Assembly: GCA_020746875.1 (NCBI GenBank)
Contig: JAGTJL010000018.1
Coordinates: 806,001-870,000, forward strand
Source of the DNA: Rhexocercosporidium sp. MPI-PUGE-AT-0058
Lineage: Eukaryota > Ascomycota > Leotiomycetes > Helotiales
Direction: 5' to 3'
Length of the DNA: 64,000 bases
The position numbers were made by a program, and so were the translations under genes. Shown piece after piece: positions 12,257 to 24,227 of this stretch. Under the pieces are notes generated by a model. It saw only the letters and a program-made list of their open reading frames with translations. It did not search any database and was not told the DNA's origin. Positions within the stretch are counted from its first letter, which is position 1; each line of letters begins with the position of its first letter.

Positions 12257-13534
12257 TCATTGTTCAGGCAGTCTAGAATTATACTTCTTCTCGTAGGGCG
12301 TCGCTAGGAAGCTATCGTTCTTCATGCTCTCCTCGCGCAATGTCCCAATGAGGGGGTAAGTGGCTCTGATCTCGATGTGTTTCAAAAAAAAAGTAGATGA
12401 AAGTTTAATCCCATATGTTCGTATGCCGGCGTGTACTGATCTATCTCTATCAATGTATATATGTCTAGGTTCGACATTGCGAAAAGGTTCCGCGGTGACA
12501 AGCTCAGGGTGGCCTGCTGCGTGCCGATGAAACACCTCTCCAAATTTATGATCTTGAAATAGTGGTATAACAATTGTCATATCTCTATTTGTATAGTTCT
12601 TGTCGGATAATTCTAACATTTTAATCCAAACACCCGTGGCTAATAGAACAAGTTGCAGCGAAATGTGCAAGCCATTGTTTGTGGTAGTGTAATGGCTTCG
12701 ATTGGGGAAAATAATCTCGTAGTCCTGTGGTAGATTCACAACGTCTCCACAACCCATAAAGTCCTCGAGAGACTTTGCAAGGTTACACTCATGGTCTTGT
12801 GAAATGCGATTGTATCGGAAAGTAAAGATTGAGAGATCGCGCGTACTCCATATGATTTCCTCTTGGAGACGGAAGAAAGCCTTCGTCCCTTCACCGTATA
12901 TCAGAGGCATAGCAATTCAAACAAACCGAGGAGCTGTATCCTCGACTCTAATTGTTTCTCTAAATGAAGCCCAACTCATTCTCTGAGCGACTGAAGCCGA
13001 CTTAAGGGCCCGTGACCGCCCTCAATAACTTCAACAAGAATCTCTGTAATCTCTGCCATCAATGGCCCTACATCGTACGAATCATGGCCTTCGGGGTATT
13101 TGAGAAGCATCCATGAGGCATTATGAAATATCACCGATGAGGGCGCAAGAAGTTCTTGTAGCGTCGAACCTCTAGTAAACCATCGGGATTCAGGGAATTC
13201 TTCTGAATCAAGAAATACTGACTGCACATCTGAAAGATAAATGTAGCAGACTTCGGATTTCTCATACCAGGCAAACATCAAGTTGATTGCTTCCAAGAGT
13301 TCAGCACTACTGCTTTTGTGGATGCAAATGGTGTTGACCCACACATACTTGAGGCCATCGGCCAAGGCCTAGGTGCAGCATCCTTCAATTTTGGTTGATG
13401 ACTTCTTAAAGCCGAGTTCTGTGTCAAGATCATTGAACGTTATCTCATCCTACCCCCAGGTATGCGATATTATTGCGTAGTTGGGGACGTCCCTCTCGAA
13501 GAATTCTCTTGGTGATAACATTTAGTACCCGCAT
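12257..13534 (-). pseudogene. HET-domain (heterokaryon incompatibility) pseudogene
   Basis: HET proteins trigger cell death after fusion of unlike fungal cells. The frame starts at ATG 13534 (MRVLNVITKR). After a frameshift it continues EFFERDVPNYAIISHTWG, then a TAG, DEITFNDLDTELGF and another TAG, then GLKYVWVNTICIHKSSSAEL, AEVCYIYLSDV-like sequence and SRWFTRGSTLQELLAP. A further frameshift near 13010 precedes VAQRMSWASFRETIRVEDTA. A deletion of about 8 bp near 12925 precedes MPLIYGEGTKAFFRLQEEI, and the C-terminal part runs to 12257. These are the hallmark HET blocks in order. The damage is indels as well as stops, unlike the transition-only damage in the repeats, and composition is normal. 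Splicing cannot rescue it. Confidence 0.85.
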
Positions 13535-14018
13535 ATTGTTCGGTTGACCTGGTCAAGTCGTTAGTTCGGCGTCGTTGTAATTGCAGAAGGGGACCTATAA
13601 GCAGAGCCCTACTAGGATCTGAAAGATGATGTCCAAGCTTTTACTAGCCGTATTTAGATATATGTGATGATTCTTAGCGAGGTTCCATTAGCTTAGGTAG
13701 GTAAGGTACCGTACCTAGCTATCTAGGGGATTGATCATCGTAGTCCTACCTGCTCCTTACGGATAGGTGATGAATCCGGAAGGTAAGATAAGGCAATTTA
13801 TTTGCAAGGAATGGTAACTGAGCAATTTTTTGCACAAGCAAAGCTCAAATACTGACTCAAAGTTCCGGTGTTGCTTGAACGTAACCATTTGTTTAAAAGT
13901 CCCCGAAAAGGAAGCAATGTATATTGATGCAAGTAAAGGAGTTATCATTATATGCTAACCCAAACATAAGCATCTGACCCCGGATCCTCAGCTCAAAATC
14001 CTCTGTCTTGTCCTGTGT
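13535..14018. other. Intergenic, no gene seen
   Basis: This is the 5' flank of the HET pseudogene and the 3' flank of the esterase. No domain-bearing frame is visible. A 63-codon minus frame at 13757-13948 is unsupported. Confidence 0.4.
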
Positions 14019-14894
14019 TCACTTTGGAGTTTGAAGCTCAGGCAGATTCCAGAATGCCCAGACCTCTCCCTCGACCCAAGATCTCGTGCCATCCTCCTCC
14101 TTAGGAGCCGGTTTGTCAGCTGCGGACTGGATATGACCTCCATCGTGCGCTGCCCACCTGACAGGGTAACCCTTCTTGCAGCCTGTGGCAGCGGTCGTGA
14201 TATGGGTTCTGCTTCCGACGGCGGGTTCCTTCGCTCCAGCCATCGAGTTACAGCCATTGTTCTTGATGAACCGGTCCCGCAGATTACGACCATTTCCAAT
14301 ATTTAGCGTTCCGTCTTTGATGCCATGGATGCCAAAGTACGCAATAGGATCGCTGCCGCCCTCGCAACCAGATAGCTGGCCCCCGGCAATGATAGCAACT
14401 GCGCGGAATTTGTTTGCACGATTGCAGGCGAGCGAGTATGACATGCCCGCGCCGTATGAAAAGCCGATGGCAAATCTTTGACCCTGATCCACGCAAAGTC
14501 CCGCATCGACGAAGTCATTTATAGCGTCAATGAGCTTGGTATCTCTCCCACCGCTATTAGCCCAGCCGCCTCCGAGACCCTGTGGCGCGACGAAGATGGT
14601 GCTCTCACTGGCAATCTTCTGCATGCCAAAATACGCCCATTTATCAGATCCGCCGTCGGCAACCTGGTTCATGGTGCCACCGTTCCAGTGCAACCCATAC
14701 ATGACCTTGTATGGCTTGTTTTGGTTGTAGTTTAATGGCACTCGGATTCTGAATTGACGTTGTGTGCCCCCGACTGAGATAGTCTTGGTTCCAGTCGTAA
14801 TGGTTGGGGCTTTGCCGCATCCTGAGCTGTTTGCGCCGGCGACAATGTTGGTCAGGGTCGCAAGACCAAGGAAAAGGGAGCCGGTGAGATGCAT
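14019..14894 (-). CDS. Secreted feruloyl esterase / PHB-depolymerase-like CE1 hydrolase
   Basis: This single-exon, 291-residue protein belongs to the family that hydrolyses ferulate esters on plant cell-wall arabinoxylan, and it is secreted. Residues 1-20 form a signal peptide (MHLTGSLFLGLATLTNIVAG). The alpha/beta-hydrolase nucleophile motif is GFSYG with Ser146. The likely acid is Asp194 (HGIKDGT) and the base His254 (HDGGHIQSA). Even-spaced Cys residues (26, 134, 157, 177, 215, 239) fit disulfides of a secreted enzyme. The GLHWNGG block near residue 70 is the oxyanion-side motif of this family. Length is typical of catalytic domains without a carbohydrate-binding module. No lesion is visible. 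It could alternatively be called a polyhydroxybutyrate-depolymerase-family esterase. Confidence 0.88.
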   Translation of the reverse strand: MHLTGSLFLGLATLTNIVAGANSSGCGKAPTITTGTKTISVGGTQRQFRIRVPLNYNQNKPYKVMYGLHWNGGTMNQVADGGSDKWAYFGMQKIASESTIFVAPQGLGGGWANSGGRDTKLIDAINDFVDAGLCVDQGQRFAIGFSYGAGMSYSLACNRANKFRAVAIIAGGQLSGCEGGSDPIAYFGIHGIKDGTLNIGNGRNLRDRFIKNNGCNSMAGAKEPAVGSRTHITTAATGCKKGYPVRWAAHDGGHIQSAADKPAPKEEDGTRSWVEGEVWAFWNLPELQTPK

Positions 14895-16097
14895 TTTGCA
14901 GGTCTTGAAAAGAGAGCAATGATTTCGTAGCTGCAGGAAGGACTATAGAGCGAGTCCAAGGTGGGTTTTCCATATCTTTTATATCTGTCATGAAGTCTTG
15001 CAACGGACAAACCACTGTCCGCAAATATCTTGGTGAGCCGAAATGAGCGATAAAAGGACTTCAATCATAAGTGGAAAAAGTCTACTGTGAGTACCTCAAG
15101 AACAAAGCGATCATGCCTGAAGTTCCTCCGTCGAATAGCACAGTGCAGGATCAGCATGAAGGGGTGGTTAATAAATAGAGTTTAACTCTCGAGTAGTGGC
15201 TCAATAGCATGTATAGTCTCTCTGGAATATATAAAAGAATCCGATGCCACGCAGAGAGAGATCCTCCGTCAATATAGCCGAGACGGCCAAACTTAACGCG
15301 CTACTGTAATATACGGAAAATTCGAAGCCCGTGTTTCATCCAGCTAATCAGATCAGGTGGACTAATTTGGGCGTAAGGCTACAAGGCACCAACACTCCCG
15401 AGGTAATTCATTTCCAGTGTTCGCTCTAAGCTGTACAAAAATCTGCGTTTTTGAATACTGCTTTTGCGGTGGCGGGCTGATGGGATGGAGCGTGTATGGG
15501 CTTATTAATAAACCGAGTTTGATAGATAGCATCGCGTTCTATATGCCACTAATGGCTGAGGTTTTCGAAGTATCCAAGATCTCAAGTGTTTGTTTTACTT
15601 GTTGTTGAAGGACGGATCGATGTTCGAAGAAGGGATTGTGGGGCAAGTTCTGAAGCAGAGCAGTGATTCTTAATTTAGCAAAGCAAAATGTCAATCGAAC
15701 TCGAATACCCACAAAGATATCTATATCGGAAGCTTATCTTTCGAGTAGTTTACTCCGTAGTCGTGAAGTCTTCTTATGTGTTGGGCTTGAATTGCTTTGT
15801 GATTGCAAACTATGTCCAGTAAGGCCCAGATTCTCCTTGGCTTGTCCCAAATACGCGTTCCATCGTCCTCCGTAGACTATTGGTAGAATGCAAATCTGAA
15901 CCTAGATGCTCTCTATATCATTCCCTCCAACTAAATCCGCCACCTCGACATATGACGCGGCCGGTTGACTTGTGACTAACATGCAAATATTCATGTTATA
16001 ATTGACTTAATAGATCATACCCCTTCCAATCAACTCAATTCGTAATCTTTGTAGCACAGCAGAGCCCCGCACCTCCAGCATAACAAGAACCTCATTC
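14895..16097. other. Intergenic; promoter region of esterase, no other gene seen
   Basis: The first few hundred bases upstream of 14894 are the esterase promoter. Beyond that, small unsupported open frames (15417-15608 and 15663-15875 plus) show no domain or splice signals. Confidence 0.4.
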
Positions 16098-16570
16098 TCA
16101 GAAAACGCCAGGCATAAAATCTACAACCTGAGCTTTCTTCACAACAGGCCCAAGACTCTTCACAAACGCCAGATGCGCTGGATCTTTCTCTAGATAGTAC
16201 TTTCTGTCCTCTTCATTCTCGAATTCCCCAACAAAAGCACGGGTGATGCCGCCCTTGTGAAATTAGAATCTTGAGGCAAAAGAGGGTGCCAGTACGATTG
16301 GTGGAAATGAAATGAAGTGCAGGTATATTGAAGCTTACACCTATGCCCTCTGGACTATTGTCTTTGCCTCCAATTGCCATCTTGACATACGGCGTGTTTG
16401 TTGTGGGATGGACGCACTTATCCTTGAGTGCGAGCATTCTGTTGCATACCTGACTTCCGTCAATATCACTCGAGTTTAAATGTCATAGGGCCCGGTAAGC
16501 TCACATCTGTAATCTCCTCGGCCGTGACCTCCGCCTTGAACTCGAACATTACGATATGAATGATGCCCAT
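16098..16570 (-). CDS. Stress-responsive alpha/beta-barrel (Dabb) protein, 110 aa
   Basis: This small dimeric ferredoxin-fold protein belongs to the Dabb/stress-response A/B barrel family. Fungal members are soluble and mostly of unknown reaction; some relatives act in aromatic or polyketide cyclisation. Three exons on the minus strand, 16570-16505, 16449-16339 and 16253-16098, all join in phase 0 with introns of 55 and 85 nt (donors GTGAGC and GTAAGC). The protein starts MGIIHIVMFEFK, the typical first beta strand with the His in HIVMF. It has YVKMAIGGKDNSPEG in the middle and ITRAFVGEFENEEDRKYYLE followed by HLAFVKSLGP near the end, the usual Dabb signature. Length matches the single-domain family. 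Confidence 0.88.
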
Positions 16571-18008
16571 GTTGGAATTGACAAGAGAGCGCTGCGGGGG
16601 AGTTGAAATGCCGAAGGGAAATTTGATGAAGCTAAATAAAAGGATGAAAGCAGTCCTTCGAGGATGAACAGGGTTGTCTTTTGATAGAATGTTCGCTGGC
16701 GATTCATCTTTAGATGAAGCAGAGGTGGATGAGGGGTCGTCGCAAATTGCTAAATTACTTTGGTGCTGAGTTGCGCTAGACCGAATTAAGAAAGTCCGAT
16801 CAGTACTGTTCTGAAGTTCTCGGATGAAAACAATGCGAAAAGCTTCAGGAAAGGATGAACCGGCACGTCGTTGACGCCCAGATAAAGAGGCCAATAGCAT
16901 ATTCAACCAGCTGTCTTAGAACTTCTTCGCCCTGCCAGCCAGCTCCAATATTTAACTCCTACCCGATTATCCCTAGATGGTGTTTCAAGAAAAGAGAGAT
17001 ATGATTGATAGTCTTTGGCTGTATGTTGTGGAGTATGAAATCTTGGTGTTCGGCTCGTGGTATAGAGTGTATGCCGTGTCAAATTGGGATTTCAGGTCTG
17101 CTCGTTAACAAGATGCGAAGCTGTACCGTCGTCAACGATCGAGCTTCAGCTAGAAGCTGCAGAATGATCCCGACATCGCATCTGGGTTTGACTTAAAACC
17201 AAATCCCCCCACCTGGAAACTCAACCATTCGTTCAAACCTTCCATCAACCATGTCCGATCTACGCCGGAGACGTAATACTCAGGCAAAGATAGTCCAGCT
17301 AGATCTTCCTTGGGTACTTTCTCGTTTGTCTGGTACGGCGATTCGCCATGTCTTCAGGTAGTATGTTTTTAGGGAGTGGTGCGCCGTCCAGCAGATCAAG
17401 CCAGCCAGTTCACAGCCCCAACGCGACGCCACCCGCAGCAAGGAAGCAAAAGTACAATCCGCTTGGCAGGTTTTTCTCTGGCTCTCTTTCGCTTTCAGCA
17501 CAACGCTCTCAACTGAGAAACTGAAACAGAGGTGGCTTGTTATAGCACGTTTCTCAAAAGTACAATCTGAAAAATGTATCACTGCCGTTACTTCCCATCA
17601 TGAGCCATTCAATGATTGGTTTAAACCTGGCTCAAATCGAGCGTGTCCATGGCTGTTGCCAGCTCCATATCTCCGTACCGCGCGCATTCCGATAATTCAA
17701 ACAGTTGCATTTTTAAACCATTGTACTTTTGAACTATTGTGCTTTTGTAAATATGGCAGATCCTTCAGGTGTTGGCGCATTGTGTAGCACCGGTGCCGGA
17801 TACGAGGGCACAAAAGTACTATTGTGCAAGACTACCTTCGTTCAGAAACAAAGAGCAGATTGCAAGCAAACATACTATAAATATTAAGGTGAAGCATTTG
17901 AGGTCTCTTGCCCAGTTTTCCCCAACTTCAAAGGTGCGCATACCAGGTCACGACTTCAGATTCCCACAGCTATAACCTCAACATACTATCGTATCACTTC
18001 GTCCAAAC
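16571..18008. other. Intergenic with dispersed AAAGTACAAT-type motifs
   Basis: No supported gene. Between 17440 and 17850 the motif CAAAAGTACAAT or its complement occurs about five times (near 17447, 17557, 17725, 17742 and 17811), in both orientations. It resembles the TTGTRCTTYT core of the minisatellite at 4904-5175. The last 70 bases before 18009 look like a fungal 5' leader. Confidence 0.4.
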
Positions 18009-18230
18009 ATGCCTCACCTGCTCCCTGCTGAGTTTATCGTAGCAATCATATACGGTATCCTTCAGATCCTGATTGGGGTGGCAGCACTTTTGCAACAGTG
18101 GCATCTTCGCCGCACGAATGGTAAGACCAACAATATCCTGCACACGTCTCACTGATCGAGAACGCCGATAGCTCTCGAAACCCATGAGCGACATAAACGA
18201 AGGCGGGATCGGGACGAAGGACAAGCGTAG
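18009..18230 (+). CDS. Putative small single-pass membrane protein
   Basis: ATG 18009 opens a 48-codon frame with one strong membrane helix (AEFIVAIIYGILQILIGVAA) followed by QQWHLRR, giving a charged cytoplasmic side. A consensus GTAAGA donor at 18121, a CTGAT branch and a TAG acceptor at 18171 define a 51-nt intron. Splicing it gives a 56-residue protein with a basic, RDRDEG-rich tail ending at TAG 18228-18230. I recognise no family name. The gene stands at the very edge of the RIPed Gypsy block. It is supported by coherent splice sites and a leader, but not by homology I can name. Confidence 0.4.
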
Positions 18231-18354
18231 AGATAAACTCGAAAACCGCGTTTCGGAGCGCAAGACCTTGGTTTAGGAAATGGGGTAACTTAGAGGGGTG
18301 CAACGCCGCATCCTTAACCTTGCGAAGGCATGAGGATACTTGCACGCAACTGAT

Positions 18355-21300
18355 AGGGAAATCAACAAGCAGCTTTGCGGTATAAGTTCTTATAATTCAT
18401 TAAAAAAAGTTATTAAATAACTAGCTTAGATATCTACTTACTTTCTTTAAACCGTACTCCGCTCGCAAACTTAAGATCTCCTTTAATGGTATAATAAACC
18501 GCGATTTAAGCGAGTCCAAGAAGTGAGAGAGATCCGGTCGTCCTTCCTTAGCTAATAACCTTACTTGCTCATCGATATAATATCGAGACTTTAAGAAGCT
18601 GTATTTATAAAAGACATATAGTTAATTGCCATTATAAGTATAGTTTTTATTTAACGAAGCTTTCGCGGGCTATATCACAAATAGAAGACATATGAAAATG
18701 AAAGAAATAGTATAACGCGGACAAAAGCTTAACCTCTTCTTTAAATAAGTATTGTAAACTAGACACGCTTCGCTGCTTTTTATTCCTTTTAATAACGGCG
18801 AGCCCGAGACAGTTTCGTACGATACTTATTGATGTCCTTAATAAGATAATCGAGATTATTAATAATTCTGCTCGTCGCATTTATCTTAAATAAGAAATAT
18901 TTATTTATAAAACAGCCTTAGTGATTAGTATTCTAGGGCTCCCTATTATCGCGACTTTTAATTTGCTTAATCAAACGCTTAAGAATTCTAATCGCATATC
19001 CTATATAATTATCTTAAAGCTGATTTAATCGCTTTTAAAATCAAGATAAGCGAGAAAATTTTTATAAAGAACCGGAAGTATTATTATGGTCGCTGTATTT
19101 AGACTCTATATCTTCATCCGAAACGTCTCTTTACACGATATTACGAATGTAAGCTGGCGCCTTATTATAACAATAGGTGCACTTAAGAGCTTCTCAGCGA
19201 GTCAGGGAATCCAGGGGGTTAGGGGTAACCAAGTCATGCGGAGTCGGACTAGTACCAGAGGGGTTTCGGAGGAGCTTATATATATGAACTTACGCTCTTT
19301 TTATTTCTCTTTTCTTTTTTATCTTTTTATTTCTTTTATATTAAACTTATTAGCTCTCGATAGCCTCAGTTAAAGTACTATTATATACCTCTTATATTGC
19401 TTTCTTAATTAATGTCGTTATATTGAATAAGAAGATCACTTCCGCCGAAGACGACTTTATAATACTTTATTAAAGATTTAATTATTAATATTTTAAAGAA
19501 TTAAGATTCCAGAGATTTCTTAATAATTAAGAACTAAGGTTTAATTTAGTATTTCGCAACTAATAACGCCTAAAGTAGTCTTCGTTAATTACGCTTTAAA
19601 TAACTTCCTTCGCATAGAGGCCGCTATAAATAAATTTTAAGGAAGTGTTTTTATTATACCCGGAACTTTATTATTTAAATACGAAACCCCCCCGAATCTG
19701 CCCCGAGTCAAATACTTGTTTTTATTAAGATTTATTATATTTTAATTAATTATTAAAGAATTTATTAAATTAAGTCCTTTAGCTACTACGACCTCCTTAA
19801 GGGCGCCTCTTAATTCAGAAATACTTATTACCTTACCTCTTAAAACTAGCGTCGCTACCCGAAAGAATAAAAGCAAAGCTCGGGATAATATAAATTATAA
19901 TAATCTTAACGTTTTAAAAGAACTCTTTTAAGCCGTTAATAATTAAATTAAGAATTAAGCAAATAAACAGAAAGAATTCTAATTTAGCTTTATTAAAATT
20001 AAAGCTATGCTCGTAGCTTTTATTATCCTTCGGCTTAATTTAATACGACTTAACGACGACCTTAAAGAAGATTTTACCTTTTTCGAGCCTTCCGAACTAC
20101 TTTAAAATCGCTTACGAATCTTTAGTTTTTTTATATTTTAATTAATAGAATTTAATAAAAGTTCGCTAAAAAGTTATATTTTTTTACTCTCGGAGCTTAT
20201 TTAAGCTCGTTTCGGCTTCTAAAGATTTAATTCATAAAGAAAATTACTTTATTAAATAATAACTTAAACTCTTCGTTTAAATAATAGCGTGCTTTAATTT
20301 AAGATCGCTTAAAAGTTAACGTTAATCTTTACTTAATAAAAAGAGCTCGTCGTGCTCTTATTTAAAGATTAATTACTAGAATAATACGATTTTACTTAAA
20401 ACTTTAATACTTTTCGGAAATTTTTTTTTTTAAGATTATTAAAAAGATAATTATACTCTTAAAATCTTATTTTTTAATTGGCTACAAAGTAAACGAGTTT
20501 TAATTCGCTTTTTATAATTTATATATAGATTATTATTTTAAAGAAACTTTTATTAAATTTAAAATAAGATTTTAAAGCGCTATTATTTAAGATAGCGTTA
20601 TTAAGTCGGAATAATTCTTTTATATATAATAAAAGCTCTCTCTTAAGTTATAAGACGAGACCTCTATTATTAAGCTAACTTAAGAAAATAATTATAATAA
20701 AATAATTTCTTATTTTATCTCGTTAAACTTAAAGAATCGCTGAAATCGTATACTTAACTCGAATTTTATTTTAACTTGCATTCCGAATGTGACCCGGAAG
20801 CCGTCCGGTTCGAGTCAGACTACTTCTTTCGCTTAAACGCTTATTTAAAGAATTACTTTCGCTTATTAATCTTCTTTTACTTCGTTTTAACGCTTTTTTA
20901 TTCTTTAATAATAATTTATTCCTTTTTTATTATATTAAAGCTTTATATATTTAGGGCCTTAAACTTTTATAAGTAATAATTTAATTAAGTATTATAATTA
21001 CGATAAATTTAATTATTATAAAAACGATTATTCCGAGACTCTTAAGGTTTAACTTATAAATAAGGGAATCGAAGAAGAAAGCGTAAAATTAAAAGAAGAG
21101 TAAAAGAAATTACTAAAAAAACAAATAAAAGAAAACGAAAAAGCTTAAGAAAAGACTTTTTCTTAAGTTTACGTAAATATAATTTATTAAAGCTTAATTT
21201 AAACTCTTTTATAAAAGGAAAGCAATTCTTAATCTTTTATATTATTAATATAAATAAATATAACGTTGTATTCTTTATTTTAAGAAATATTAAAATAAAT

Positions 21301-23296
21301 AATTACTTTTTTATAAATCGGACCCTTTTCGTACGTTTTTCGGAAGCCTGAGGAATAAAGATTTTACTCTTCCTTTATATTGTCTTAATTTATAGTTTTT
21401 AGAATTCCGTACGAAGCTATACCTTACATTATATGCGTTTTCACTTAATAATAAACGGCAAACGCGTATATAACTGCTTTTTTATCGTACTTAACTTAAG
21501 AAACTAAAATATAATAATTAATATTAAATAAATAAGACGCTTCCGCGTTAAACTCGATTCGGTTAATAACCGTCTTATATAGCCCTTTATATACTTACGA
21601 ACTGCTTACTAAATAAAAGAGCTGATTATATCGCTTTTTATTAAGGTTAAAATAAGAATTATTAGTTATTATTAATTAAATACTAACTAACGTAATATAG
21701 TTATAAATTAAATTAATCGGAGACGACAATACTACTAATTCGCTATTAATTATATATAAGTATTAATACTATTAAAGAATCCCTTTAAGGGATTAAAGCT
21801 AGAAATAATTCCGGAAACTTTACTATTAAAGCCGGTCGGAAAAGTTAAAATAAAAGAGTTTTATTTACGATTACGTTATCGCCCGGAACTTATTATAATT
21901 TTATAAAGAATTCCTTTTTTTATTTATAAAATTAACGTAAACGTATTTTACTTTAATATAAAAAGCAAAAATATTAAGTTTTTTATAATTAATATTTATA
22001 AAATAAACCGAGTCTTATAAGAAAGATATAAAGAGAAGGATCCGAATACTTTCCGAATCGTAACTAAAAAGCTTTTAAAGTAATATTAATTTCTTAAGGA
22101 AATATTTCCTAAAATAAAATAAAACGTTTTATTACTTTATTAATATTACGATTATAAAATTTAATTAAAGGCTTTATTATTTAATTCTTATTCTTTTTTA
22201 TATTATTAATTAATAAAAGAATTAAAAGTATTAAAAGAATACTTCTTAAAGAACTTTAATAAAAAGTTTATTAAAATAAGTTAAAGTCTTTTTATTTCTT
22301 TTATCTTTTTTATAAAGAAAAGCGATAAAAGGTTACGTTTTTATATTAATTATCGTCGTCTAAATATATTAACGCAAAAGGACTTATATTTTATACCGAG
22401 AATCGATAAGCTTTTCTCTTGCGTATCGAAGGCTAAAGTATTTATTAAACTTAATATTTAAGCCGTATTTAATTGTATTCGAATGGACTTTAAGTCAGAA
22501 AAGTATATAATTTTCCGTGTTAAATATAGGACTTATAAATGCAAAGTATTACCTTTCGGACTTTATAACGGACTAAGTACGTATTAACGTTATATAAACG
22601 ACGTATTATTAAATCATTTAAACGACTTTTATATAATATACTTTAATAATATCTTAATTTACTCGGAATCGATAGAAGAGTATAAAGAATACGTTAAAAT
22701 AGTTTTAAGATAATTTATAAAAGCTGGCTTATAAGCTAATATTAAAAAATGTGAATTCTATATTACTTATATTAAATACTTAGGTTATATAATAATTATA
22801 AAAGGAATTAAAGTAAATCTAGAAAAGGTAAAGCTATTATATCATTAAAAATATTTTAAAATTATTATAATAACGAAGTCTTTCTTAAGGTTTTGCGGTT
22901 TTTATTAATAATTTATTCGCAACTTTAGACTTATCGCGAAGCCTTTCTCGACCTTTATCCGACTTACGATTCCTGGAATTAGACGAAAGAGTGCGAAAAG
23001 GCCTTTAAAGAATTACGAAATTAATTATTAATTATATAAAAGATTTATTATTTTAATTTCGATTTGCCGACGCGATTAAAAACCGACGCTTTTAATAAAG
23101 TAATCGCAGGCGTAGTCTTTTAATAATACGCTGACGGATTATAATACTTCTTAAGATTTTATTCTTACGTTTTAAATAGCTATAAGCTTAATTAAGAAAT
23201 TTATAATAAAGAACTTTATGTTATTGTGGGATTATTTTATAAGTAGCGTCTTAAACTTATATTTATTCGGACTAAATTCAGAATATATTTAAATTA
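18355..23296 (+). mobile_element. Truncated, RIP-degraded Ty3/Gypsy retrotransposon
   Basis: This is highly AT-rich DNA with a plus-strand Gypsy pol frame, clearest at 22.3-23.2 kb. The blocks are RINYRRLNILTQKDLYFIP, AKVFIKLNI, KVLPFGLYNGLSTYQRYIND, IIYFNNILIYSESIEEYKEY (the YLDD box altered to YFNN) and YIKYLGYIII, then the start of RNase H. Dozens of TAA/TAG stops occur. The RNase H frame ends abruptly at about 23296, where normal composition begins. No integrase, 3' LTR or partner LTR is visible, so it is a fragment. The left limit is set by the composition change only. Confidence 0.8.
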
Positions 23297-23425
23297 TTGG
23301 ATGACTTGCGTGGGTGAGGACGTTAGAGGGCGGGGGAGAGTCACATTGTATTGGGTTGCGCCGCAAGGGCAGTTGCCAGAGTAGGTTGTGGGGTCTGGTG
23401 GCGGTCCTGATACTTCGGCAGACAT
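23297..23425 (-). pseudogene. GFA/CENP-V-type gene, truncated 5' end
   Basis: From ATG 23425 the minus frame reads MSAEVSGPPPDPTTYSGN followed by CPCGATQYNVTLP, the N-terminal zinc-binding start of glutathione-dependent formaldehyde-activating (GFA) domain proteins. After 43 codons it runs into the truncated Gypsy element at 23296 and stops. The rest of the domain, including the CxxC and downstream Cys motifs, is not found on the far side of the Gypsy fragment. It is a broken gene. Whether the element inserted into it or a deletion joined the two cannot be decided here. Confidence 0.7.
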
Positions 23426-24227
23426 GGTGGCAATCGTTTGATGTTGTAGTAAATTGTGGTGTGAAACTTGTGAGTTTGTTGGAGCGTTTCGAGAGATATC
23501 AAATGTGCTCTTTATGTGGATTTTGAATCTTGAGATATGGCGATGTATTTCGCCGTCTTTGCTATCGTTCGGAATCAAATGAGTCACTCGGCATCTGACA
23601 TGTCTTTGTTGACTTGTACTTTAACGCCCTTCTCGTGTCACATAGCGCCTTCAATGGCTTGAAGATCTCCCTTGTATCGCACAAACTTTCATAAGCACGG
23701 CGGGGCACGGCGGGAAATAAAGGACTTCGCATATCTACGTATTATCGGTGAGAGGTTATTACTTAAAGGATTCATGAATTGAGAGCGAAGACATGAAGGC
23801 AGGATCAAACCGGTGTCATCCACACATTCGTACTAGGCCTCTATGCTTCTACAGGACGACAGAAGGAAATCCCGAGGCGGAATACGTTGTCACATGTTTT
23901 CGCGCAGAGCAGTCTAGGCGTACGCAAGAGGGACCTGGCTCAGCTGCCGGGAAGCGCATCTCTTCGCCCATTGATTATTCTGGCCGCGGAGTTATCTTGT
24001 TCGGAGTCGACCGTGGTTGGCGGTTTAGTTTTAGCCGATGATTAGCTTGGCGCCCTTTGGATGACATGTGGAAGCGAACAATCTTCCACGACTCCTCCAG
24101 CTCGTTATAACACTTAGGTTTGCAGTTACATTTCTCTCATCTCCTACCGTACGCTTTCTTATGGAACGCTACTCTGGTCTGTCTGCACCATCACTACATG
24201 AGTACAAAATCCCTCGCCTCAGACACC
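23426..24227. other. Intergenic between two divergent GFA genes
   Basis: This is a shared upstream region of the truncated minus-strand and the intact plus-strand GFA genes. No further gene is supported. Confidence 0.4.

Noticed and set aside
14031..14735. Several plus-strand open frames
   Set aside because: They are shadows of the feruloyl esterase gene on the minus strand.
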